Source: Chiua virens
Taxonomy: Eukaryota; Basidiomycota; Agaricomycetes; Boletales; Boletaceae
Reading direction: 5' to 3'
Assembly (NCBI GenBank): GCA_019787685.1
Contig: JAHNUO010000019.1
Coordinates: forward strand, 1 to 64,000
Length of the DNA stretch: 64,000 nt
The notes beneath the pieces were generated by a model that searched no databases, was not told the DNA's origin, and saw nothing but the letters and a program-made list of their open reading frames with translations. The translations under genes and the position numbers were made by a program. This document shows positions 46,249 to 59,200 of the stretch, in pieces (the first letter of the stretch is position 1; every line of letters begins with the position of its first letter).

Positions 46249-47829
46249 TTTCACAACCACGTCACTACACTCTGCGAGTGTCCCAAATGGCCGTAGTAGC
46301 AGCCTGACTACATAGCCTCTCACTGTGTCATAAAGCGCTGTTCGACTTGCAGAAGCCTTAAAGAATACTCGACCCGGAAACACCCTCAGCAGTTTCATTG
46401 AAGATGCGCTCGAATCGCCGGAAAACTAGTATGCTATTGGTACCTACTCCCACATTTCATGAAGCCGCCATGATCCAGACACAGCACAAGTGCACACATG
46501 AAGCAGGTGGCCTTTGCCGATGACCAGTCACATCTCATGGTGAGATGAAGCGCCTATGTCAATGAAATTCGATAAGACCGATTTTGGCATCCTTGTGGCT
46601 CTGCGAGGAACTAGCGAGTCCTGGTCCCTTACCATCTAAATCATCATGGTCCCCTGCTAACTCCATCAAGTATGTATGGGTGCCAAACGGTCGTAGCTAA
46701 TCCAGATGAGGCGATGCAATGAGACAGTTTCGTCTCCGGCATTTCCGAGGTTTTAGGACCACCCGTTATTTTGACAACTCGAACGACTCACTACCATTTC
46801 TCAAGTGCACATTATAAATCTCCCTCGAAGGGTCGTCTATCGGAAGGTACACTACGAAATTCGAATCGATCTTGTTCCTAGCCTACATACAGTATATGCC
46901 AGAGTTCCCTACTTTGACCACTTCGCCGTCATAACGTTTCCCTACTTGTTTCGCTCAGCATGAGTCATAACTGCGCTCAGCAAGCGCTGACATTTTAAGC
47001 TCGTCGAGGTCAGTCACATAACACTTCAGCAGTCTCGTTCTTATTCCTCTGAATCGACTCCCTTCAAGTTCCCGGTCACAGCCGACATCCTGTTCTCAGC
47101 GGAATCCTACTCGCCAAGGCCGACTGAGATATACACAACGGAATAAAGAGACCCCACAAAGACCACAGGGTTGCTGCCAATGACATGATACAACTCCGCG
47201 ACGTGTGCCCCTGCCTAGTGGACTTGGCCAGGGGATATCTGTAAGTACTTCCTCTTTATCCCGCCAAGTTGTCGTGATGGCGCAGATTGTACGGGTAGGG
47301 TATATCCAGAAACGATCTTGGATGGAGGGGGAAAAAACGTAAAGCAAGACGTGCAGAAATACCTCGCATGATGATCTTGATGATGATGGCGGCGGCGTGA
47401 TCTTCTAGTCTAGAGTCGAAATAGATTAAGGTCAATCCGAACAAGATACCCCAGCTAACCCTACAATTGCTCTCAGTGAGTCATTATTCACCTATATTGT
47501 TTATTGCCTCAGGTTCCACACCTAATGCCCTGAGGGCCTGACTTGATGTGGTCAACGCAGGGGCGTATGACAATGAGAATTTGTTGAGATGCTATGCATC
47601 CGAGGAACATTCGATGAATAATTATACCAAACTTACTTGGTGGCGCTCAGTCGATCGATTCCCCACGGCTATATCAGCAATGATGCATTGATGCGCAACA
47701 AAGTATGTAAGTCATTGTCGCCCACCGGCCGCCCTGGAGCCGAATTGTGACGAAGTCCAAGCTATATAAGCGATCCGCGATATCGCCCGCCCGATGCTTG
47801 CCCCTTTTCGTAGCACTCATTAACCCGAC
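46249..47829. other. Intergenic, no supported gene
   Basis: A minus-strand frame near 47,256-47,444 has a hydrophobic stretch (FGLTLIYFDSRLEDHAAAII), but I find no flanking exons. The remainder is unassigned. The promoter of DUF6533-B should lie at the right end. Confidence 0.35.
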
Positions 47830-49563
47830 ATGGGTGACATCGCAGCAGATTATCTGCAAGCTGCCTTTGTTGTTCAGGTTACGCGGGCTTGTCAAGGTCG
47901 GTCTCCCTTTTGCTATCGTTTGAGCCTTCGTCACCAATCACTTCACAGCGGCTACTTCTACTGTCATATTGTATGATCATGGCGAGTTCTGGGTGCACTC
48001 TGTGATCTTGGTGCTGTACTAAGTTTGCACTTAGCTATCACGTTTGATCGAGAGGTATGGGTTTGCGCCGTTAAGCATCTCTTTGGGCTGACAGACTGAT
48101 CTAATAGGTTGATGATATCTGGGTCAGTATTTAGCTGGTAATCTGATTCGATGACATCACAACTTCGCTTGCAATAGACTCACCCCCATTCCTTCGGATC
48201 CATAACTTATATCCTCGTATGCCGCATCAGCCCTCTTATCCCTTAAGGGAGGTTAAATGTCACGTTCTAGATTCGCTATATCGGTGACGGACTCGCCATG
48301 TGAGCATTTTACGACCTTTGTCGTGACAACGCTCAATGTACCGGGTTTAGCCTGAGCATTTTTTGTAAGGATTGTTTATCCGCTACCAAGGCATCCACTG
48401 AGGGGTTAAATAGCTTTCCTCGGTGGCAAGAGTATTCACACTCAAAAAGTATGTAGATTTTTCCGTACTCTTGGATGTCGTTTGTTGATTACATGACAGT
48501 TGTGCGTCTCTCCGAGTCTGTTGTTATTAGCGGAAACCAATCCATGGATATTCGAAATGACCAATTACTCACAGTTGTGAGTGGATACCGACCTTGTATT
48601 TCATCCGTCTCATCCCTTCCAAGGTGAAGCATACTATTTCCTTCAATCCTGGCTAGGTATTCTACTAGTGCTTCTGACCCAGCGTGCGTCTTAAGAAATC
48701 CTTGGGTACTATCGGCGGTTGACTCTCTTTCCAGTGATGCTTCAGGCTCGTGTATATGCATTGTACCGGGCGTCGAGGGCCATTCTCACTTTCATGATCT
48801 TTGGTTATCTGTGTGAAATTGCAGCCGTCGCGGGTGTCCTCAGTTTCGTTGACAAGGATTCGCAAAGTACGTGTGCACTGCGTCTTCTTCGGCCCTTGAC
48901 ACTTACGGATCCATGAACAACGCAGTCACCAATGAGCTTTTTTCGGGGCTGTATATTTGTTCCGATGTACAAGGCCCATCATTCTACCAACTGTACATCT
49001 TCTGGCTGCCCTTCATCATATTCGACAGCATTCTCTGCTTGCTGGCCTTGTGGCATGGGGTCAGCCATTACATGGCATACCACGCGAAACGGATCGATGG
49101 GCGTAATCTTGCAAGCGTCCTCATCAAAGGCAATACAGGTTACTTCATTTGGTACGGCATCAGCGTTACGTCTGCCTTGATCACAACGCTGACGTGGCAT
49201 GAACCATTGCCTCGTGTCCCCTGTATCACTCCGTCTTTATGTAAACGGCAGTATAATATTGACGGCCGTCGTCAATATCTTCCTAGGTCAAATCTTGGGG
49301 GTACTTGTTTTTCACACTTTCCAGACAAACTGTCAGCTGACTCAAAGTACCCTGTGCGATCGTAGCATCTATGGCTACAGATCTCAGACGCATTTCCGGC
49401 ACCAATGCAAGTGGTGATCGGATGTCGATTGATTCTCAACCTCAAATCATCTCTCGCCAAAGATGTTGAAAACAAAGTGCAAGGTCAGGTTCAGAGTGAT
49501 GCCCAGCAGTGGCTGCCCCTTGTACCACTCAGTCCACGCGCGGTGCACTCCGAGTCGGTGTAA
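47830..49563 (+). CDS. DUF6533-type seven-helix membrane protein (B)
   Basis: Starts MGDIAADYLQAAFVVQVTRA. Exons in order: AATSTVILYDH, AITFDREVDDIW, THPHSFGSITYILVCRIS, IRYIGDGLAM, LCVSPSLLLLAETNPWIFEM, GEAYYFLQSWLGILLVLLTQ, VMLQARVYALYRASRAILTF, NELFSGLYICSDVQGPSFYQ, YIFWLPFIIFDSILCLLALW and GCRLILNLKSSLAKDVENKV, ending at TAA 49561. Order and content parallel gene A exon for exon. The second intron starts GC (CATG|GCGAGT at 47982) where gene A has GT, an apparent GC-AG intron. Family function is unknown. The topology suggests a receptor-like or sensor role, which is inference. Confidence 0.78.
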
Positions 49564-51184
49564 GTTATTGTATATGTATATTTATCACGCGACACCTTGT
49601 TGTACCAGTCAGTACGACCATTGATACCGATGGAGCCACGCATGGTTTTTGACGCATAGACGAATGCTAGAGTTTGAGTGGTGCATGGGTGGCAGGACAG
49701 TGCTTGGAAACGGACTGCGGATAGTACGTATGTGGAGACACGACAGCGCGCCGGCGGACAGATCGCTCGAAACCGATACGCCCCTGTCCCTAATTACGTC
49801 CAGGCCCCGGGAATGTCAAAGTAATGTTACACATCCACAGGCGAGAACGCGAACGAACCGGTGGCTGCGAGCGCGAAGTTCTTCGCCTAATATGTACTGC
49901 CAGGAGTCTTGACAGACCGTCAATTGCCCGACCATTGAGTATGGTCTTCATGTTCTTTGTGTTTTGACTTGCCTCAATCGACAGAGATTCTAAGCGAATT
50001 CAGGTTGCAGTAGTCGCACAAAGTATTCATATTGATCCGTTCCATTAGGATCAAATGATTAGATCCCAGTGAATGAATTGTGGAAGTTAGTCCGAAGAAG
50101 CCTGGGAACTGAATTTCCTGAACGATCTCTCACACAGCCACTAGTAAAATTATGGGTAGATATCTTGGCCGTGGCAAATCCACTAGTTCACCCTCCGTCA
50201 CTTTTTGTAGAGTCAAATACGAAAAACTCTATGCGAAAAGAACTCACCTTATTACAAATTGCACTCCATTGATAGTCGCTGTTCACAAATCCCCCACTAA
50301 ATCTGATCTTCCGACCAAGTTGCCGTGCTTCAGCGGTAGCAGGAATTATTGATAGGTATGTATAACACAGCTAAAACCTATTCGATCACTTTGCATGTCG
50401 ACGACTCGTCGTCCAATCTATTTGACCACTGGGGTCCGACGCGCCGTGGCAATGGAGTCACTCAACGAAGCCCAAGACAACGCAAACGGCAACTTCCACT
50501 TGTACTTAGATCCAGGTTGAAATCGAAGTCGAGACGTTCTGAAAGAGAGACCTGAAGAGGTGGAGCTTCTGACTCGCAACGCAGGTTCCAACAGGTACTC
50601 TGCACAAACGATAGACTTGTGTGAAGAAATGCGGGTACCTCCTGAGCCATGACCAACGATAACGACCAGTTTCTAGGGTGAAAGGTCCATGGTACACCCT
50701 CATCTTTCATACTTTCTGTCTCTTGACATCGACGTCGTGGACTTTTGCATATTATGAGGCGACTGACATAAATGACACCACCGCACTCACGAGAGCGTTC
50801 TCTCACTAAGACTCACCCTTCAAAGACTCACGCGGTGCTTATCTACATACCATCGACAGTGCTTGCCGAGGTCCTGAGGCTTACTCTTCACAATGAATCA
50901 TATCTGTTGTCCTTGCGGTTCTATGTAATATTAACTGGTGAGCCGCCATACTGACAGCATTCTATAATATATCTAGATCCTAGCATTGACAGTCAGAGTA
51001 TGCAAGGAAAAGCGTTCATTACAATACAGGTCCGTGAGGTAGCAAAACATCAAAGAGTCCAAGTGCCCATACGACGTCCACAGATAAAATTGCAAAGTGC
51101 CAACACTGTGACTGGGGCTTGTGTGCGCAGCGCTGAAACGTGTTCCTCCGGGAATTTGGAATCCAACTTTGTCGAAAAGGTGGG
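49564..51184. other. Intergenic, no supported gene
   Basis: The minus-strand frame 50462-50806 (114 codons) is open but not recognised. No consistent exon chain was found. The left part holds the DUF6533-B 3' region. Confidence 0.35.
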
Positions 51185-52418
51185 TCAAGGAGAGGAACCA
51201 GCTGTCGTGTTCATCAGAGACTCAGTGGTATCTGCATTGATTGTCAAATCCAAGTCCACCGTCGTCAGGATTTGTGTGGCTCGAGGAGGTGATGGCGTGT
51301 TAGAGGCCTCATCGTCTTCGCCACTGGAACGCCTTGACGGTGACGTGATCGCTTTTTCAGGGGAACGGGAATGCCAGAAAACTCGATAGATGTAGGTGAC
51401 GACGACGGCCAAGTTGCAGAAAACCATGAATCCAGCGACCTAGGGAAACCTTTCTCACTTATTCACGAGAGAGCAAAAAGGCTCAATCATACCTCCATGT
51501 CGCCCATTATCTCTTGGATCCCGCTCTGACCACCAACCAGCTGACAAATAGAATGTGCCACTGACAACGTGCACAGAAATCTGCTGACTGAGAATAGCCA
51601 CAAGATCATTCTGTGCTGTGCTGACGGGAGCTTGACTCTCCAAAGAAGCTTGAATGAAAACGCGAGCGTCGTCATGTCCGCGACAAAACTAGCTAGCGCG
51701 AAATCAGATTGGTAGCTTGTGAAAGCACATGTTGAATGAAATACGTACTCGTGATTTCAAAAACGACTACAGACAGTGGTATGACGCAACTTGCCCTCGT
51801 ACTCGCGGAGAGAGCGCTTGCCTTTGGGTTGGCAAGGCAGCACCGAATTTGTAAACTGAGGGCGACTACCCAGACGACAAAGAAGCAGGCTGAGACTGCG
51901 AGCATAATGCGACGTAAATGAGTCCACAGGGTGATCCTTATGATCGAGAATATTAGACTCATGCGCACAGACCTAGTGACGAAGAGTTGATCATTGAATC
52001 CGGATGAATTGCTCCAGAATTGAACGCACGAACCATACAATACATGTGAACATGTATATTTCAATTCTTCCAACGATGATACGTAACCCATACTGTTCTG
52101 TGCCTAGATTGTCAGCAATTGGTGTTTACTTCGGGGTTGACAAGACTGGAAACGCTTACTCGAGTCGGATGTGATAAGCGCGCAAAGCATGGACGTTACC
52201 GTGCAAAACATTGCAACTGCTGCCCACATGTCTTCCCACCAAAATTGTCGCATCTTCCACCGGAGTCCCAACCGAAAAAGTGCAAGCAAAACTGCCAGAC
52301 CTTTAATGACGTTGAACGCAACTGAGAATTGTCAACGACATGGTTCAATCCAAACCAGGAGAGCGCCGTCGCCGTCAGAAAAAGACTTACTTCCGACTGC
52401 TATAAAATTTATCGACAT
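51185..52418 (-). CDS. Pth11/rhodopsin-like seven-helix membrane protein
   Basis: Starts MSINFIAVG at 52418, then IAFNVIKGLAVLLALFRLGL and RWKMRQFWWEDMWAAVAMFC. The basic-FWWED-xW block is typical of fungal rhodopsin-domain or Pth11-like proteins. Later exons give RMSLIFSIIRITLWTHLRRI, MLAVSACFFVVWVVALSLQI, a loop with several cysteines and further hydrophobic helices. The last exon, MVFCNLAVVVTYIYRVFWHS, leads into a polar Ser/Thr-rich tail ending TTAGSSP at 51185. Basidiomycete relatives are numerous and mostly uncharacterised. Exon edges in the middle are approximate. Confidence 0.72.
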
Positions 52419-53272
52419 GGTTGATACCCAGATAATTTTCTCTTTGCCGAGGGGCGTTCATCAGTCCCAAAGTTCCAGCCTGAGGAAGTTAAGGTCGACG
52501 ATCAGTATGGCTGTGATTTGGAAATTCAATTACGCACTGCTGACCACTGCGATGACCTGTCAGCGGATATAGGTTATTCCGATGAGTATACTTATTTCGT
52601 CGAGTCCTGACCATTGACAAGTCAGAATTTCCCGGAGGAGAGGTCCGCATCAAAGTTAGTTATTTGCGCCCCAAGTTGGAGGATTGCAAAGTACGAGTGT
52701 TCAAGTAGTAATATGGCTGCAGAATTATCGATATGACAATCGGCATGGCTCTCCTCGAGTCTTTTGACTCTTCAAGTTTTCATGCTAATTACATACATAA
52801 CCGACTCGGACGCACTTCTACTTGGAAAAACGCGGTACTCCAACGCCGTGCGTGAAAAATGATCAATCCATGTCACATGAGGTCATGAGCGCTCAGCGCT
52901 CAGAGAGCTTCTTCGACCGAGCTGGACGAGACTCGGAATCTTGACTCCAGGGTTATCACGGCAATGGTGAGTTGTAAACAGTGTCAATGTCACCTATATT
53001 TATATCCATGACCACCAGCGCCCCTTGGGTAGGTGGTACAGTGGAGGCTAATCATCCATCCTGGGGTTGAGTCAACATATGGTTCCCTTAATGAGCCGTT
53101 CGCTTCGCGTTTACCGCATTGTTACCTTCATGTACATCTTTAAGCCGTCTGTACACTTGGACGGCCTTGATTGGCTCTCGTCCTTTGAACTTTGAAGCAC
53201 TCCTTGAACGCGGTGTGAATAGATTTCATGCTGAAGGGCTGCAAGCAAAAACCGAAATCATAGGAGTACATA
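52419..53272. other. Intergenic between the Pth11-like gene and the PKS stop
   Basis: No gene supported. It holds the Pth11-like promoter on the left and the PKS 3' region on the right. Confidence 0.4.
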
Positions 53273-56200
53273 CTAGTATCGCACTACCTGCCGCGTCTCG
53301 CGTCTCCATCCAGTTTCAATGCAATCCACGAGTTCCTGAGATTCGAAAATTGTCCAATGGTTTCCCGGCAAGTCAAGGACGGTGGCACGTGGGAATACTT
53401 GGCGTACACCAAGGTCATTGTTACGCCATAGCGCTCGCTCGGCACCATCGACAGAGAGTATGATACCCTCAGATGCGATGACCAACGTTACTGGAGCGCG
53501 AACAGGTTTCAGCCAAGCGATCAACAAGTCGCGTGCCACTGAGGGACAAAATGGTTGTTCCGAGGGGAACAAATCAAACAAAAACTCGTATGCAATGGTA
53601 ATGATCTGCTTGAAGGTGCCTATGCACCGTTGCATGGACAACGAAGCAGGGCCGTCGTTGACAGCCATCTTGTAGTCTTCCACCGCCTCGGAGAAATAGG
53701 ATGCTTGATCGTACATGGGAATCAGATCGTTCAGGATGCGGCGTACGACGTGTGGTGTCGCAGAGCGACGTTGAATCGACTCATCGTTGATGATCATCTT
53801 GTCAGTGACGAACAAGAGTGGAAAATGGTCTAGGACAATGAGCTGTACCACGTCGTCACCATTTGTTTCCAATAGTTTGACGATAGCAAACAAGATGATG
53901 GAGGTCCCAGAGTATCCCCCGAGACGATATGGACCACGTGGCTGGTGAGCCTTTATTTCGTTGTAATACCACCGTGAGATGGTGTCGATGGAGTTGAACG
54001 GTGCTCCAGAGGAGACCCTCAGTGCCCAGAAAGCCGTTGTGAACATGCGGACGAACGGGATGAAGACGTCTATCTCTCCCCATCCGCCATGTAAAAGGAT
54101 GAACGGCGGGTCATCCTTGTCCACAAACTTCACCAGTACACGGTCACCCCTTTGAATCGTCTCCAGCGTCCATTGCTCGTCTTCCCCCGTCTCGTACTCA
54201 AGGGTGGAGAGTGGCCCACGGGAAAGTTTCCCTTCAAGATCGGCTAGTGTGCTTTCCCCAAGCAACTGGATAGATGATACGGTGACATACGGCCGGAGAG
54301 CAACAGATAGTTGACCGGCCGAAAGGGAGTCCAAACCATATGATGTCAACGGGACACCGGGCAACAATTCTGCAACGTCGAGGCCAAGACAGCGAGACAC
54401 GATGCGACACAGAGCATTGACGGGATCTCCCTCTACACTCTTTGCAAGGCTGCGGCGTTCGCGCACAAGATGGCCATACAAATGAGAGAACCCCATGTGA
54501 TGCTGCACTTGATCCCAATCGAAGTTAGGAATATACACATCGAACGGTCCGTCCTTGAGTTTATGAAGGCCGTCTTCGATATAGTCACAAAGCTCTACGT
54601 GCAGAAGTGCATTCAGCAGTCATTCGGATGTGTGGACCGGACATGGACTTACCTCTCGCGGTGAATGCCCATGGAATCAGATGCTTGAAGTGATCGACAT
54701 GGCGGGAAGAGCTGAGCTTCTTCCCAGTGATTGATGCAGTATCGATTATGGCGGGTGCAACGATGGCGAACGCGTTTGCGTACTTGCGCATCTCACCTTC
54801 TAGCGCCGTATTAGCGCTGTAAACGATCGATCAGAACACATTAGGGATGAGTGGTGGATGTATACCTTGCGTAATTGGTCTGACCGATATTTCCGAAAGT
54901 CGAAACAGACGAAAATGCAATGACAAAGTCGAGTTCTTGGAGTGGAAGACATTGTTCTAGTGCTCTGAAAGCATGGATCTTTGGTACGTGACATGCGGTA
55001 AATTTTGCCTCCGTCTGATCAAAGAAACTCGCATCAGAAAGAACTGCAGCAAGGAGCATGCAGCCAGCTATTCTGTGAGATATTCCTGAAAAGACATCTA
55101 GGAGCGCATCCTTCGAGGAGGCATCCGTAGCGTGTAAGGTCAGCGTGAGATCGGGTCTGGATTCCAAGTAGTGAAGCATCCGCGTCGCAAGTTTGTCCCC
55201 AGCCTGTCTCAGCGAATCTCGCCCAGAACGAGAAGTTAGGACTAGATGACGAGCACCTCTCTAGTGAATGCATTAGTCACAGAGACAAAAGTTTTATTTT
55301 ACACTTACATCGTACATCCATACAGATATATGCAAACCCAAGCTCCCTACGCCGCCGAGGAGTACATAAACCTCGTCGGGTTTAAAGAGCATGTCTGGAA
55401 TGGCTGGTTGCGGGTACGAATTCAAAGAAGGCCGTGTCAGTATGGGTCCTGCAGTCTCCCATTCTATAGTCGCCACATTATCCACCGAGAATCGGAGTAT
55501 CTCTGAAACTAGTTGAGGCTCGTACAGAATGCATCGCCTTGCGTCATGGGGTTGGTTCCAGTAAATGTACCGAGCAGGGCCCGGAGCAACTGTGGAAAGG
55601 ATGGAATCTTCCTTTGGGCGATGGGAAATCAGGACATCATCTGCAGTCAATCGGAGCTTCAAAACATCGACCGGGGAGGCAGTCGATAGAAGACGATGGG
55701 GTGATACTCCACACATAGTGAACGCTTGAAACATCATTTTTCCGCGATCCAATTCCGCGCCTTCCAGGATAACGCGGTACGGAAAGTCACTCGCTCCGGC
55801 GCTGAGATAACGCGAGCCGAGGATAGACCCAGCGATCAAGCAGGCCGGCAAGACCTCGCACAGAAGCTCCAGGTTTACATTATTGCATCCGAGCTGATAG
55901 ATCGCGGTTTTATGCACCACGACTCTTGTAGCTGCGGCATTGGCGTCCTCAATGTATGCGACGGTGGCCACCAAGCTTGCTCCTGGGTCCTTTTCCTCAG
56001 GACATTCAGCATTCATGACGCAACCAATTACGCCATGTAAGCCGCCAGCGAATGGTTTGCTGATTAGGACTGAGATTTCTACGTGATCCGGAGAGGGAAG
56101 ACACGCCGTCGCCGGCGAGTACATAGAGTAGGCTATTGAAGAGGGCCCTGGAAGCTCGACAATCCGGGGGACTAATACCTCCAACCCCGCCGTGACGACG

Positions 56201-59200
56201 AGCTCCGGTTCGATCCCAGCGATGCCAGATAGTTGCTGAACTACTCTAACTTGTTCTTCTTCGGGACCTGCTTGCATGAACGTGATCTGAGTGATGTCCC
56301 AAAGTGGGAATTCGCATCTGAGGGACTTTATCAAGCCACGAGCCCCATCAGAATCCGATCCCATGAACGTAATAATCCAAAGCTCGGCCGTGCGGTTGAT
56401 GTCTAGGTTTCGGAGTGCATCTTGGATGTCTATATCAAAAAACAGCGAGTAACGCAGAATTCGCATTTGATGTGGGCGTACGCGATCGATTCTTGAAAGA
56501 GAAAGGCAAGGCATCTGGCTCAAAACAACTTCGAGAAGTCTCTCCTTCAAAGAACACCTGAGGATGACGGATCGGGTGTTCGGAGGAAAACGGCTGTAGG
56601 GAGGGTCTACAGGGCTGGAGGACTCTTGAATTGACGTACTGGCATCTTGCATGAGCACGAGTGCACCACCGGGAAGGAGGAGGGTGTATAGTTTTTCTAT
56701 TTGGGAGTGGTGGAGATGCGCTCTAGAGAATGGGTTAAACGCCACGAGGTCAAATCCCAAGCTTCTTCCGAGGCCTTTACCAACGAGTTCCGCGAGGTTT
56801 CGGTCGGAAATCGGTCGGAAAGATGGGGGTAAAGCGTCTGTCGGTGGTGTTGCTGCGGCCGTACTGTAGAATACCTGTAACGAAATACTGCGGTTCTTGA
56901 TTCTGGACAATGATCGGAGCAAGAATTCGTGTTCTAGGGAGACATGAAATATCCGGATTGGAAACGTTCGAAGACCACTGACCATCATCAATCACAAGAG
57001 CCCGGATGACCCTTTTCCCACATATCTCAGTCGCATGATTGACGACAGCCAGGCATAGGCGAGTAAGACACTACGACTGCGTTGAGTGTCTTATAATGAA
57101 TCGGAATGGACTACGTCTCACGTGTTCGTAGTGCACAAGATTCAAGTCCCTGTGAAGAGGTTCTACCTGCGGGTCACATGGGGCACGTGAATTAACATTT
57201 GCTGAAGGTTGGAGGCCACATGTCTCATTGCTTCGGTTGAAGAAGGTTGCTTGCTCAGTGGTCCGGAGCGTAGAGAAATCGATTGGGGATGGTATTCCGA
57301 AAGACTGATGAATTACTCCGTACCTTGAGCTCACACCCTTCACGGGTACAAGTAAATGTCGTTGCACGGTGAATCTATTCAACGAGCATATCCATTTCCC
57401 ATCTGGTGTCATTATGTTCAAATCGCTGACAATGCTATCTGAGAGAGCGGTTGAATCCTCATTCGATATTCATGAGCTACAAGACTATAGGACTCACCAG
57501 GTAGCCACCGTATCATCGTTGCATGAACACACAGACTCTCGAAAGCGTGATGCGCACGGTCTCCATCGAACAGCTCAATGCTTTCCAAATGTGAAGGTAG
57601 GTAATATGCATTCGGATCAGCATCCAAAGTATAGGAAACGTGGACCAGCACGTGAAAGCAGGCATCGAGGACCGCCGGGTGAATGATATATTGCCCTGAT
57701 CTGTCAAGTCAATAGGCTGAGGATATGTTGGTACTGATGATCGTGTAAAGGGGTGGCAAACCTTGGTAAATCCCCCGAGTTTCCTCTGACCTCGACCACA
57801 GCTTCATTGTTGCCAACATAGACTCGCCTAACCCTGCGGAAATAGGGTCCATACTGAGCAAAGTACTGCAAATCTGCATAAAAGTCTATCATCCTCATCA
57901 GCAGAGGTTAAGACAAGTGGGAGGAGAGCCAACCCACTCTCCGACGATGTGTCTAGGAGCTGGCATCGTTGAATCACTTCATTGATATTTGTCACTGCAT
58001 GGGGCAAGCAGGGGTCCGTACTCATGAAGCCATTTACATGCGTATGTTTATGATCGGTAGTGACCTAGAGCGGTAATGAGAACGTTTCAGAACACGATAT
58101 TGGAGCTCCATACCTCAACTTTGCTCGAAGGTGCCACAGACCGCTGCGACTCCACGGACCACTGATGTCCATCAATCCTTAGATCGACGGGTATTGGGTC
58201 CTCGGCCGCAAGCGAAAGAATATTGACAAAGTTCACATTCCATAAGGTTCGCGCGCCAGCTTCAAATACCTGTGGAGAGTCGAGATCTGCCTCATCATAC
58301 TGTACGTTTCAGGACCCACCATCTCCAGAAACCCTGCGGCTGCCATTATTGGCTCTTGGTTGATGATGTGTTGAGCCAGCTCCGGGTGAGTATTTGCGTT
58401 CAAGCGGAGGGCAGGAAAGTTGAGGGGTCCAAGTCGCGTTCCAAATTGCTTTTGGAGGACGCGAGAGTATCTGGGAAGGTACGGAACAAATTTCTTGGAA
58501 AATGGGTACGGTGGAATATTTATGTTGTGACCCGTCCGAATAATTCCGTTCAATTCATTAAAGTCGACGGAGAACCCCAGGACAGCGAGCCGACCAAGCG
58601 CAGCCAAGATCGCAACGTGTTCGCCGGATTCGGTTGGAATCTTCTCCCTGCGCATCGGACAGAGCACGGAAGAGGCTTGCGCACCCATTTCTTGGATATA
58701 GGTCGATAATTGAGGGTGGGGACTTATTTCTACGAACGTCGCCGAAGGATGGTCCCGCAGGACATTACCAATTGTTTGTGAAAACAACACAGGATTCCTC
58801 GTATTCCTCCAAAAATATTCCACAGTGAACGCCTCGCAAAAACCACCAGTGCATGTAGAGTATGTGGTCACCTTCGGAGAACGCGGCCATGAGTCTGGTG
58901 CGAATACTTCCAAGATACCGCTTTCGAGTCGATCCTGACAGGAATCTATTAAGGACGAGTGGACGGCGACCCGCGTACGGAGTTGGCGAGCGAAATATCC
59001 AGCCTTTGTCGCAGCATCTACCGCACATTTCACGAGATTCTCGTGACCAGAAATAGTGACCGCTTCATGCCCGTTGAAACAAGCTATTTCAAGGACGCCC
59101 TCTTGTCCTTCAGGATATTCTCCGCAGGTGGACAATACGTCATCGATGATAGCACATGCTTGAGCAGCAGTGCATCTAAGTGCGGCCATCGAACCTTGCA

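Noticed and set aside
50462..50806. Minus-strand frame of 114 codons near the Pth11-like gene
   Set aside because: No family resemblance and no consistent exons on either side.
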